Assembly (NCBI RefSeq): GCF_900476375.1
Contig: NZ_UPPP01000061.1
Coordinates: 1 to 64,000 of the forward strand
Direction: 5' to 3'
Length of the DNA stretch: 64,000 nt
From: Allolucifera butyrica
GTDB taxonomy: Bacteria > Bacillota > Negativicutes > Sporomusales > UPPP01
The translations under genes and the position numbers were made by a program. The notes under the pieces are model-generated. The model was not told the DNA's origin and searched no databases. It worked only from the letters and a program-made list of their open reading frames with translations. This document shows, one piece after another, positions 1 through 7,536 of the stretch (its first letter is position 1; the number at the start of each line of letters is the position of its first letter).

Positions 1-39
1 ATTTAGAACAGAGTCATCGTAAATGAGGAGGGAATGTCT

Positions 40-129
40 ATGCGAAGAAAACACCGAGGTGAACTGCTGGGGTTGTCGGGGCGGGATATGTACTTTCTCA
101 GTAGCGCAGTAGAGGTACAGAGATTTTGA
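40..129 (+). CDS. possible 29-residue leader peptide or gene remnant
   Basis: A short reading frame (MRRKHRGEL..., 29 codons, TGA stop) follows a good ribosome binding site, GGAGGG, with a 7-base spacer. It lies about 175 bases upstream of the FmdE-family gene on the same strand. I do not recognise the peptide. It could be a real small protein, a translated leader or the surviving start of a truncated gene. The 170 bases after it hold no convincing gene; a possible pairing of CCCCGA near 185 with TCGGGG near 219 suggests structure in the leader. Confidence 0.25.
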   Translation: MRRKHRGELLGLSGRDMYFLSSAVEVQRF

Positions 130-303
130 CCAGTATGGTGGATCGCTAAACTAGACTTAAATTTATTTTATTATGCCCCCTCCCCGACCGGTGGGATGAA
201 TAATAATGATAGCTTTATCGGGGTTGTGGCCAGCGTAAACTTGAATGTTAACTTTGGTAACCCGGGTCATTGACTCAAAAAATATAAGGAGGCAATACGT
301 ATC

Positions 304-909
304 ATGATGCAAGCAAAGGACTTTTTCGAGGTAGGACTCAAATTTCACGGGCATAAATGTCCGGCCATGCCGCTGGGTCTCAGAGCGGGAGCGGCGGCAA
401 TGAACGCTCTCGGTGCGGAGCGGTCTCAGGACAAAGAACTGGTACTGCTCGCCGAGACCGGCAATGACCATGCCGCCGGCTGTTTTGTCGATGGGCTGAT
501 GACGATTACGGGCTGTACGTATGGCAAGAGCAACATCAAAAAAACATACTACGGCAAAATGGCGTTTACGCTCATTGACACCCAGAAACAAAAAGCGGTA
601 CGTGTCCAGCTTAAACCGGAATTTTTCGGCAAGATGCTGCAGTCGCCTTTTGTACAGCAGCGTAAACAAGGCGTACCGCCGCAAGACGTACCGGCATCCA
701 TTACCGACCCGCTGGTAGAAGGGGTTATGAAGCGAGCGGAGGAGGAATTCCTGGATATCAGCCCGGTATTTGATTATCCGTTTGAAAAGGGCAAAGGCAC
801 CTTTGATACCGACTTGTGCGAAGCGTGCGGCGAGCGTGTGTTCGTTCATAAGCTGCAAGATGTAAAAGGAAAAAAGGTCTGCATTCCCTGCGCGGAAAAA
901 ACGAAATAG
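304..909 (+). CDS. FmdE family protein
   Basis: The protein is 201 residues and resembles the FmdE (formylmethanofuran dehydrogenase subunit E) family. These are soluble metal-binding proteins often found beside molybdenum or tungsten enzymes; no enzyme activity can be assigned. The N-terminal part has the HGHKCPAMPLG motif and a GCTYGKSN segment typical of the family. The C-terminus carries a zinc-ribbon pair, CEAC and CIPC. ATG 304 follows AAGGAGG at 286-292; a second ATG at 307 is possible. It is followed on the same strand by a TauE/SafE permease and, further on, an XdhC protein. No formylmethanofuran dehydrogenase subunits are present, so the methanogen name should not be read as function. 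Confidence 0.85.
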   Translation: MMQAKDFFEVGLKFHGHKCPAMPLGLRAGAAAMNALGAERSQDKELVLLAETGNDHAAGCFVDGLMTITGCTYGKSNIKKTYYGKMAFTLIDTQKQKAVRVQLKPEFFGKMLQSPFVQQRKQGVPPQDVPASITDPLVEGVMKRAEEEFLDISPVFDYPFEKGKGTFDTDLCEACGERVFVHKLQDVKGKKVCIPCAEKTK

Positions 910-978
910 AAATAATAGTATGGATCACGAGGCCGCCGGCCTTGCCGGTGGCCAATATTATAAGGGCGGCGAATGATT

Positions 979-1794
979 ATGATTGAAGTATGGGCTGGCT
1001 TGGTGACATTTGCAGCGACTACCGTATTAACAGTCGCTGGCGTGGGAGCCGCGTTTATTCTGGTTCCAATTTATTTGGCGTTAGGCATTGAACTCCATAC
1101 GTCCATGAGTACAGCGCTCTTACTCAACGGGATTTCGATGATTTTTGCTTCGATTACGTTTGCCCGGGAAAAACTGATCCTATGGCGGCTGGCTTTACCC
1201 ATTTTGATTGCGGCTACGGTACTGTCACCGGCAGGGGCTTATGCCAGCCAGTTTGTACCGCGCAATCATCTGTTGCTATTATTTATTCTCTTTCTCCTAT
1301 TTGCGGCCTCCATGATGCTGTTTTATAAACCCGGCGGCAAGAAAAAAGTTGAAACAACGAACCAAGAAAAAAATGCGGTTGTAAATAACGGGTTCAATAA
1401 TAAAGAAGGCAATGCTATGGACGGGATTAAAGGCATGTGGACTATCGGTGCGCCGGTGGGCGGTGTGGCTGGTTTCCTGGGCGGTCTCCTGGGAGTGGGC
1501 GGCGGCAATATTATTGTGCCGGCGCTGGTATGGCTGGGCATTTCACCCAAAAAGGCATCGGCTACCAGTTCGTTTATTGTAATCTTTTCATCACTGGCCG
1601 GATTTGCCGGTCGGGCGTCGTTAGGCAACCTCGACGGAGTGTTATTGGCTTATACGGTGGCCGGTTCGATAGCCGGGGCGCTCTTGGGCTCCTGGCTGAT
1701 GAGTAAAAAACTGCAGAATAAACAAGTCAAGATTATAATTGGCGTTTTGCTGTATTTAATAGCTGGCAAAATGCTGCTTGACTTGTTAAAATAA
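979..1794 (+). CDS. sulfite exporter TauE/SafE family permease
   Basis: This is an integral membrane protein of about 271 residues with the two-fold repeat of the TauE/SafE family: one half carries HTSMSTALLLNG, the other GGLLGVGGGNIIVP followed by KKASATSSF. The family moves small sulfur-containing or organic anions; the substrate here is unknown. A hydrophilic Lys/Asn-rich loop near residues 115-145 separates the halves. ATG 979 is preferred because AAGGGCGG at 962-969 sits 9 bases before it; ATG 973 would be only 3 bases away. It lies about 70 bases after the FmdE-family gene and may share its transcript. Confidence 0.85.
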   Translation: MIEVWAGLVTFAATTVLTVAGVGAAFILVPIYLALGIELHTSMSTALLLNGISMIFASITFAREKLILWRLALPILIAATVLSPAGAYASQFVPRNHLLLLFILFLLFAASMMLFYKPGGKKKVETTNQEKNAVVNNGFNNKEGNAMDGIKGMWTIGAPVGGVAGFLGGLLGVGGGNIIVPALVWLGISPKKASATSSFIVIFSSLAGFAGRASLGNLDGVLLAYTVAGSIAGALLGSWLMSKKLQNKQVKIIIGVLLYLIAGKMLLDLLK

Positions 1795-1840
1795 TACGGT
1801 ATGCTAAAGAATATACCATTGATATTCTAAAATTCCCATT

Positions 1841-1930
1841 GTGCAGGCGCTGGTGGAGAAAGGCATGCTAGCAATATTTCCCGGCATTGTATCAATATCA
1901 ATCATTATTAATTATTGGGTATTTATTTAA
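1841..1930 (+). pseudogene. possible remnant of an ArsR-associated permease C-terminus
   Basis: A 29-codon open stretch (VQALVEKGM..., then a hydrophobic run ending INYWVFI) looks like the C-terminal end of a YraQ/ArsP-type permease with an internal deletion. ArsR-type loci commonly pair the regulator with such a permease and a small redox-active thioredoxin-like protein. The next gene is arsR-like and is followed by a clearly broken redox protein, which supports decay of the locus. The match is judged by eye only, so confidence is low. Confidence 0.3.
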
Positions 1931-1955
1931 TGCGATTTTGTAGGAGGTAGAAGAA

Positions 1956-2279
1956 ATGGCGGAAGAGATTGTTACTAAACTAACGGCGGATTTTTTCAAA
2001 ACCCTTTCTCATCCGGTACGGGTTGGCATTCTGCGCCTTCTTAAAGATGGGGAACGCTGCGTATGCGAGATGATTGAGGAACTTGATATCGAACAATCGA
2101 ATTTATCGCAGCACTTAGGTGTTATGAAAAAGCAAGGCTTGATTGATTCAAGGAAGGACGGGCAAAAGGTAATGTATCGTGTTATTTATCCTTCCGTATT
2201 TGATGTGGTCGATGCGGTGGAGAAAACGCTCAGCGAACAGATTGCCCACAGCCAAAGTTTTCTTAAATTTTTAAAATAA
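1956..2279 (+). CDS. ArsR family metal-responsive repressor
   Basis: A 107-residue winged-helix regulator of the ArsR/SmtB type. The N-terminal region has the usual LSHPVRVGILRLL helix. Residues C35 and C37 form the CVC motif at the start of the recognition helix, the classic As(III)/Sb(III) type metal site. The DNA-binding helix follows (SNLSQHLGVMKKQGLI). ATG is preceded by TAGGAGG. It probably represses its own small locus, but both expected partners are damaged: a permease remnant just upstream and a broken redox protein just downstream. The regulator itself looks intact. Confidence 0.9.
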   Translation: MAEEIVTKLTADFFKTLSHPVRVGILRLLKDGERCVCEMIEELDIEQSNLSQHLGVMKKQGLIDSRKDGQKVMYRVIYPSVFDVVDAVEKTLSEQIAHSQSFLKFLK

Positions 2280-2294
2280 TGTGAGGTAATGGAT

Positions 2295-2412
2295 ATGAAA
2301 ATTGAAATCCTCGGCATGGGGTGCCAAAAATGCAGCAACCTTGCCGTCTCTTGTCGTGGACGGCGTTGTTAAGTTACCCGGTAAGGAGGAAATCAAAGGC
2401 TTTCTCAAGTAA
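2295..2412 (+). pseudogene. broken thioredoxin-like small redox disulfide protein
   Basis: The frame opens with MKIEILGMGCQKCSNL, the N-terminus of the thioredoxin-like small redox-active disulfide family (CxxC seen as CQKC). The frame then shifts at about 2337-2345 and ends at a TAA near 2370. In another frame the family's C-terminus reappears (PSLVVDGVVKLPGKEEIKGF) and stops at 2412. Family members have about 75-80 residues, so roughly 35-40 residues are missing at the junction: an internal deletion with loss of frame. The ribosome binding site and both ends remain, so the event looks recent. It begins 15 bases after the arsR-like gene. Confidence 0.75.
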
Positions 2413-2469
2413 AATGAGGGTGAATACTGATATTTATATGTGTTGTTATCAAGGAGGCGTGAGGGAAAA

Positions 2470-3291
2470 ATGAGAATTCTGGAAGAACAGTTAAAAGCAA
2501 GCAAGGCGGGTATCTCTTACGCGGTATTGACGGTAGCAGAAACGGAAGGTACATCTCCCTGTACAGTAGGTAAAAAGATGCTGTTGCTCGAAGATGGAAC
2601 GACTTTGGGAACGGTAGGCGGCGGTGCGTTTGAACGTCAAGCGCTTGAAGAGGCTGCTCAGGCAATAAAAGAAAGACGAAGTTTTTATAAGCATTATGTT
2701 CATAGTCCCACTTACGAAGAACCGGGTCTGGGGTGCAGTTTTAAAGTGGGATTGCTGGTCGAAGCGGTCAGTCCCGGAATACAGCTTGTTGTTTGCGGCG
2801 CCGGGCATGTAGGCGGCGCGGTATTACAGTTCGCAAAGCTACTCCATTTTGAAACGACACTAATTGATACTCGGCTGCCTGAGCAAATTCAGGATAAGAT
2901 AAACCTTGCCGACCGTTTTCTCGCCTGTAAGACATATGAGGAAGGCATTCTGGAAGGACGTATTCCGGACGGCGCTTACTATTTATGTTGCGCACCGACG
3001 CATACGCAGGATAAATCCGCCCTCAAAGGCGCACTGCAAAAAAGTTTTGCTTATGTGGGTATGCTCGGCAGCATGAAAAAAACAAAAGAAATGTATCAAC
3101 AACTTGAAACTGAAGGGATCAGTAAGGCTCTGCTTGCTCAAGTCCACACCCCGGTCGGTCTGGATATCTGTGATATGTCGCCAGAGGAAGTTGCATTCTC
3201 TATATTGTCGGAGATTTTGATGATAAAAAACGGCGGCACGGGAAAATCCCGCAGGGATAGTACTTCCATGAACTATCCGAAGTCAGACTGA
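2470..3291 (+). CDS. XdhC/CoxI family protein
   Basis: This 273-residue protein matches the XdhC/CoxI family, whose members bind molybdenum cofactor and help sulfurate or insert it into xanthine-dehydrogenase-type enzymes. The N-terminal XdhC_CoxI part includes PCTVGKKM and GGGAFERQALEEA. The C-terminal Rossmann-like part has CGAGHVGGAV, YVGMLGSMKKT and the closing HTPVGLDICDMSPEEVA motif. ATG 2470 is chosen because AAGGAGG and GAGGG lie directly before it; an ATG at 2440 has no such site. No molybdenum hydroxylase is encoded nearby, so its client is elsewhere or lost. Confidence 0.85.
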   Translation: MRILEEQLKASKAGISYAVLTVAETEGTSPCTVGKKMLLLEDGTTLGTVGGGAFERQALEEAAQAIKERRSFYKHYVHSPTYEEPGLGCSFKVGLLVEAVSPGIQLVVCGAGHVGGAVLQFAKLLHFETTLIDTRLPEQIQDKINLADRFLACKTYEEGILEGRIPDGAYYLCCAPTHTQDKSALKGALQKSFAYVGMLGSMKKTKEMYQQLETEGISKALLAQVHTPVGLDICDMSPEEVAFSILSEILMIKNGGTGKSRRDSTSMNYPKSD

Positions 3292-3803
3292 AAAAAGCTT
3301 ATACTTGACGTAGCCATAGTTGATCGAAGTTAATATTCGAGAATTGGATAATGTGGCTGGTTAGCTGTCCAGCGACACAAAGAGCGGAAATAAAATATTT
3401 TATACCTCCAAGAAATTATGTGTTAAATATGCTGCTAAGCCCAATATAGAAGTACCGGGTGCGATATCGTCGGCTTGGGATTGTGCATTTGAAGGATAGA
3501 ATCCACTTGCTCAACTAGAAAAAATTGAATGAATATTTGAAACTGGGTATTACGGAAAAAAATCCGTGTATTGTCTATAATGTGTCGTCATATGGTTCAG
3601 ACATTTGCAGGTAAAGTGGGTTTTTTAAATAAAGGAATATGAATAATTAAATAATTATTTGAAGATTCATAAAAAATATTAGTGAAATTAAACTGATATA
3701 TTGATTAATTGAAATTGTGTTTAATATTTTGTCTTGCTAAAATGATCATAAATTCTTGAAATATTTCAATGCGGAGAAAAAATGAGCCTTAGGAGGTATT
3801 TAT
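3292..3803 (+). other. AT-rich gene-poor gap with possible decayed coding sequence
   Basis: No intact gene is visible. Between about 3420 and 3610 there are broken stretches that read like protein, such as KYAAKPNIEVPGAIS in one frame and KKLNEYLKLGITEKNPC in another, consistent with a frameshifted old gene of unknown family. From about 3620 to 3780 the sequence is extremely AT-rich and probably holds the promoter of the following gene. Confidence 0.35.
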
Positions 3804-4271
3804 ATGATTTATGGTAATATAAAATGGTTAGGGAAGTCTTATGAGTATCCGGAAAAGATCTTTGAGATGCTAAAATATTTAAAAAATATAGATATATCTG
3901 AAATACCATTAGGGATACATGAAATTGAAGGAAAACAAGTATACATTGAAGTCATTGAAGTCGGTAAGTTGACATGGGAAGAACGAAAGGCGGAAACCCA
4001 TCAGAAGTATATTGATATTCAGTTTTCGGCTAACGGTAAAGAACAATATGGTTTTGCGCCGGAAAGTCATCAAAACAATTTGGTTGAAAATTTGTTGGCT
4101 GAACGAGATATCTTATTTTTTAACAGCGTTGCTTATGAAAAGTATATTGACTCTAATCCAGGTGATTTCTTTGTTTTTTTCCCTAATGACGTGCACCGTT
4201 CCATATATAAATATGGTGATGAGCCCAAACTTCGTAAGGCAATTATCAAAGTAGCTGTAGAGCTTTTATAA
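3804..4271 (+). CDS. YhcH/YjgK/YiaL family protein
   Basis: A 155-residue single-domain protein of the YhcH/YjgK/YiaL (DUF386, EbgC-like) cupin-type family. Visible family features are the KAETHQKYIDIQF motif, which carries a likely metal-binding His and Glu, and the C-terminal FFPNDVHRS motif. Members are found in sugar-acid and sialic-acid utilisation loci and are thought to act on sugar or sugar-acid intermediates. AGGAGG lies 8 bases before the ATG. It sits just upstream of a LysR regulator and a CoA-transferase operon, suggesting it may serve the same catabolic unit. Confidence 0.85.
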   Translation: MIYGNIKWLGKSYEYPEKIFEMLKYLKNIDISEIPLGIHEIEGKQVYIEVIEVGKLTWEERKAETHQKYIDIQFSANGKEQYGFAPESHQNNLVENLLAERDILFFNSVAYEKYIDSNPGDFFVFFPNDVHRSIYKYGDEPKLRKAIIKVAVELL

Positions 4272-4318
4272 GCAGCGGAAAAGTTTTTAAGAGAATGTCG
4301 TAAGAGAGGAGCGTCCCA

Positions 4319-5209
4319 ATGAATCTGCAACATTTATATTATTTTAAGGCGGTAGCTCGGATGGAGCATTATGGAAAAGCTGCTGAAGAATTGATGACTT
4401 CTCAATCTGGTATAAGCTATGCTATTACTGCTTTAGAAGAGGAACTCGGTGTACCTCTGTTTCATAAGTACGGTCGGAATGTTAGGATCACCAAGTATGG
4501 TAAGGTATTCTTGGAATACGTAGAGGATGTTATTAGCCGTTTGGAGGCAGGCATACAAGAAATGCATGATCTGCGGCAGCCGAATTTGCAGACAGCGGTG
4601 ATTGCTTGCATGGAGTCCTTGAGTACTCAGTATATCGTAGAATTAATTAAGCTCTTTAAAGCTTCTCCGGCAAGCCGGGATATTTGTTTTGAACTGTTGC
4701 AAATGGATACGATGGAAATGCTCGAAGGTATGAAAGCAGGCAATGTGTCCTTGGGTTTTGGGAATCGGATTGATGACAAAGATGTGGTTTCCATCCCTAT
4801 TTACAGTGAAAAATTTGTGTTAATTGTTCCTTTGGGGCATAGGTTAGCCGATTGTCAGGCAGTCGATCTACCGGACATTAAAAATGAAGAGTTTATTTTC
4901 TTTTGCGAAGGACTTCATATCCAAAAATTAATTGATAATATTTTTCAAAGCGAAAATCTGAAAATCCATTCTCACTACCGAGCTGCGACCGATTCAATGG
5001 TGGCTCAATTTGTAGAAAGCGGGTTGGGGGTGGCCCTGATTCCGCACTCCCAAAGACTTCAGTCTTATCAGGTACAGGCAGTAGAGTTGAAGAACTGTGA
5101 ATATAGACGTGAAATCTGTATGAATTGGCTCAAAGGAAGCGAATTGCTTACTGCTAATAAAAAATTAAGAGATTTCATTTTGTCCCATTATGAAAAATTA
5201 AATACATAA
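4319..5209 (+). CDS. LysR family transcriptional regulator
   Basis: A 296-residue LysR-type regulator. Residues 1-60 form the winged helix-turn-helix (MNLQHLYYFKAVARMEHYGKAAEELMTSQSGIS...), followed by a linker helix and a periplasmic-binding-protein-like effector domain from about residue 90. GGAG precedes the ATG. It is encoded directly before, and in the same direction as, the dehydratase/CoA-transferase/MaoC/reductase operon, with its own terminator in between. The simplest reading is that it activates that operon in response to the substrate. A tandem repeat in the intergenic region is a plausible binding site. Confidence 0.9.
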   Translation: MNLQHLYYFKAVARMEHYGKAAEELMTSQSGISYAITALEEELGVPLFHKYGRNVRITKYGKVFLEYVEDVISRLEAGIQEMHDLRQPNLQTAVIACMESLSTQYIVELIKLFKASPASRDICFELLQMDTMEMLEGMKAGNVSLGFGNRIDDKDVVSIPIYSEKFVLIVPLGHRLADCQAVDLPDIKNEEFIFFCEGLHIQKLIDNIFQSENLKIHSHYRAATDSMVAQFVESGLGVALIPHSQRLQSYQVQAVELKNCEYRREICMNWLKGSELLTANKKLRDFILSHYEKLNT

Positions 5210-5227
5210 CCAGCAGGTAAAGAAAAG

Positions 5228-5260
5228 CAAACTTATTAATAGACAGTTTGTTTTTTTTTT
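5228..5260 (+). terminator. rho-independent terminator after the LysR gene
   Basis: CAAACT and AGTTTG form a 6-bp stem around an 11-base loop, followed by ten consecutive T residues on the + strand. It starts 18 bases after the LysR stop codon. Confidence 0.75.
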
Positions 5261-5289
5261 GCGAATTCCTAGATTAAATCATAAAAAAT

Positions 5290-5330
5290 ACAGATTGAAT
5301 TAAAAAATACTTAGATTGTTTTAAAACATA
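5290..5330 (+). promoter_or_regulatory. tandem AGATTG repeat, candidate LysR operator
   Basis: Two imperfect 20-base copies (15 of 20 identical, core AGATTG followed by TTAAAA) start 21 bases apart, i.e. two helical turns. They lie about 100 bases before the start of the dehydratase-like gene, a usual place for LysR-type activator sites. Binding is inferred. Confidence 0.35.
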
Positions 5331-5428
5331 GGATAGTGTTACAGTGTAATCACAGCCCGGCAAGAATTCAATGAGCGATTCGGGTGTATGGGAAAATATA
5401 TATTATGCAATTACGGAGGAAAGAAAAA

Positions 5429-5872
5429 ATGCGAAAAGTTGTAATGCTGCATGGTGTTAATCACAATATGTTTGGTAAGAGAGATCCAAAGCAATATGGT
5501 ACGATTACGTTGGATGAAATTAATAACAATCTTTTTAACTTGGGTAAAGAACTGGGAATTGAAATTGAACCGCATCAATCGAACAGCGAAGGCGAATTTG
5601 TAGATTTTATTCATAAAGCAGTGCTGGATAAAGTCGATGGTGTGCTTATCAATGCGGGTGCTTGGACTCATTATAGTTATGCGATGAGGGATGCTCTGTT
5701 GATGCTGGAATGCCCGATTATTGAACTGCATATGTCTAATGTACATGCCCGTGACGAATTTAGACATTTTTCAGTGATCTCTGATATTGCGACAGGCGTT
5801 ATTGTTGGTCTTGGTTCTGATGTATATACTCTGGGTCTTCGTGCTCTGTACAATCGCGATTTTAAAAAATAA
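5429..5872 (+). CDS. type II 3-dehydroquinate dehydratase-like protein
   Basis: With 147 residues it has the length and fold signature of type II dehydroquinases (AroQ). All recognised active-site positions are present: R18, Y23 (catalytic base region), N75 and H81 in NAGAWTH, E99 and H101 in IELHMSNVHAR, and R108/R112. The usual N-terminal GPNLN motif is changed to GVNHN, so it may act on a related ring or hydroxy acid instead of dehydroquinate. ATG 5429 follows GGAGGA; an upstream ATG at 5384 lacks a site. As the first gene of a catabolic-looking operon rather than a shikimate cluster, a role in breakdown is likely. Confidence 0.8.
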   Translation: MRKVVMLHGVNHNMFGKRDPKQYGTITLDEINNNLFNLGKELGIEIEPHQSNSEGEFVDFIHKAVLDKVDGVLINAGAWTHYSYAMRDALLMLECPIIELHMSNVHARDEFRHFSVISDIATGVIVGLGSDVYTLGLRALYNRDFKK

Positions 5873-5910
5873 TTGAAGCCTAAATAAAACGCCTAATGAG
5901 GGGAATCGTC

Positions 5911-7500
5911 ATGGCAAAAGGTATTCGGAACGGAAACAAAGCAAAGATCATGACAGCGGAAGTCGCCGTCAAGCTTATTAAGGATGAGGACGTTATTGTC
6001 TTTTCCGGCGCTGGCGGTGGTTTATCTGAGCCTACCAAACTAATTGTTGCTTTGGCTGATAGATATAAAAAAGAACAACAGCCGAAAAATCTGACATATT
6101 GGCATGCTACAGGACTTGGAGACCGGGCGGATCGAGGTATGTCGCCCTTAGCACAATCAGGGATGGTAAAACGAATCTTTGGCGGTCATTGGGGACAGTC
6201 GCCAAGGTTGGCCGAAATGGCTGAACGAAATGAGATTGAGGCTTATAATTTTCCCCAGGGGATAATGGCTCAACTTTTAAGAACGGCTGCCGCTCATCAA
6301 CCGGGCATAATGTCTAGGACAGGGATTGGTACTTTTGTGGACCCGCGTCAGCGAGGAGGTCGTTTAAACGAGGTTACAGCTGAAGAATTAGTTAAATTAG
6401 TTGAATTTGATAACAAAGAATATCTGTTCTACCCAGCCGTATATCCTAATGTTGCTTTGATTCGCGGAACGACAGCAGATGCGGATGGTTATATTTCAAT
6501 GGAAGATGAGATTGCTTATCTCGATACTTTAGCAGCAGCGCAAGCAGTTCATAATAATGGCGGCATTGTAATCTGTCAGGTGCAAAAAGTAGTAAAGAAA
6601 AGAACTCTCCATCCCAAGAGAATCAATATTCCTGGTTACTTGATTGAGGCACTTGTAGTAGACTCCGAACAGTCGCAGCTTTATGTTGGACCGCAGGTTA
6701 ATCGGGTATTTTCCGGCGATTATAAGTTAGACTTGGAAGACATTACGCCGCTGCCGTTATCGCAGCGGAAGGTGGTAGCCAGACGATGTCTAATGGAAGT
6801 AAAGCCTGGCTTTGTGGGTAACGTAGGGGTTGGAATTGCGGATGGCATCGGAACGGTAGCTCAGGAAGAAGGTGTAAGCGAAGAATTTACACTTACTGTA
6901 GAAACGGGGCCGGTCGGCGGTGCTACTGCTCAGGGAATTTTCTTTGGAGCAACGATAAACTTGCAGGCATTATTGGATATGCCGGCCCAGTTTGATTTTT
7001 ATCATGGCGGCGGGTTAGATGTATGCTTTTTGAGTTTTGCTGAAATTGATAAAAGAGGCAATGTCAACGTTCATAAATTTAACGGTAAAATAATGGGTAC
7101 CGGCGGGTTTATTGATATTTGTCAAAATACAAAAAAAGTCGTGTTTTGCGGTACCTTACGTGCTGGCAACTTAAAGGAATCTATCGTAGATGGAAAATTA
7201 GTCATTGATCAGGAAGGCAAATTTGAAAAGCTGATTGATACGATTTCAGAAATCACCTTTAATGGCGAAGAAGCTTTGAAAAACGGGCAAGAGGTTATAT
7301 ATATAACAGAACGGGCTGTATTCCAACTAACGTTTAGTGGTTTGGAATTGATTGAAATTGCACCTGGCATGGACTTGAAAAAGGACATTCTTGATCAAAT
7401 CGGTTTTTCTGTGAATGTTTCAAAGCAGTTAAAGAAAATGGATTCATGTCTATTTAGTGAAGGCAAGATGAATATTAAAGAAGAATTTCTAAACCGCTAA
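5911..7500 (+). CDS. acyl-CoA:acetate/3-ketoacid CoA-transferase (YdiF type)
   Basis: A 529-residue fused alpha-beta CoA-transferase of class I. The N-terminal half carries the FSGAGGGLSEP glycine-rich segment. The catalytic glutamate is most likely E331 in VETGPVGG, and the GGGLDVCFLSFAEID segment is typical of the YdiF/propionate CoA-transferase group. The reaction is transfer of CoA from an acyl-CoA to a free carboxylic acid; the acid is unknown. ATG 5911 is used because GAGGGG precedes it by 7 bases. It lies 38 bases after the dehydratase-like gene and 36 before the MaoC gene, so one operon is likely. It would activate the pathway acid without spending ATP. Confidence 0.88.
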   Translation: MAKGIRNGNKAKIMTAEVAVKLIKDEDVIVFSGAGGGLSEPTKLIVALADRYKKEQQPKNLTYWHATGLGDRADRGMSPLAQSGMVKRIFGGHWGQSPRLAEMAERNEIEAYNFPQGIMAQLLRTAAAHQPGIMSRTGIGTFVDPRQRGGRLNEVTAEELVKLVEFDNKEYLFYPAVYPNVALIRGTTADADGYISMEDEIAYLDTLAAAQAVHNNGGIVICQVQKVVKKRTLHPKRINIPGYLIEALVVDSEQSQLYVGPQVNRVFSGDYKLDLEDITPLPLSQRKVVARRCLMEVKPGFVGNVGVGIADGIGTVAQEEGVSEEFTLTVETGPVGGATAQGIFFGATINLQALLDMPAQFDFYHGGGLDVCFLSFAEIDKRGNVNVHKFNGKIMGTGGFIDICQNTKKVVFCGTLRAGNLKESIVDGKLVIDQEGKFEKLIDTISEITFNGEEALKNGQEVIYITERAVFQLTFSGLELIEIAPGMDLKKDILDQIGFSVNVSKQLKKMDSCLFSEGKMNIKEEFLNR

Positions 7501-7536
7501 GCTAGTGCTTGATCGGTAAATAAAGGGGTGGACATT

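Noticed and set aside
127-129. TGA at the end of the 29-codon frame as a possible selenocysteine codon
   Set aside because: Read-through would give a chain without recognisable similarity, and no convincing SECIS hairpin with a conserved loop was found just downstream.
163-858. Long - strand reading frame of 231 codons opposite the FmdE gene
   Set aside because: It is antisense to a well-supported gene, has a Cys/Arg/His-rich composition typical of shadow frames and no ribosome binding site.
5896-5910. ATG 5896 as the CoA-transferase start
   Set aside because: The GAGGGG ribosome binding site overlaps it and is well placed for ATG 5911.
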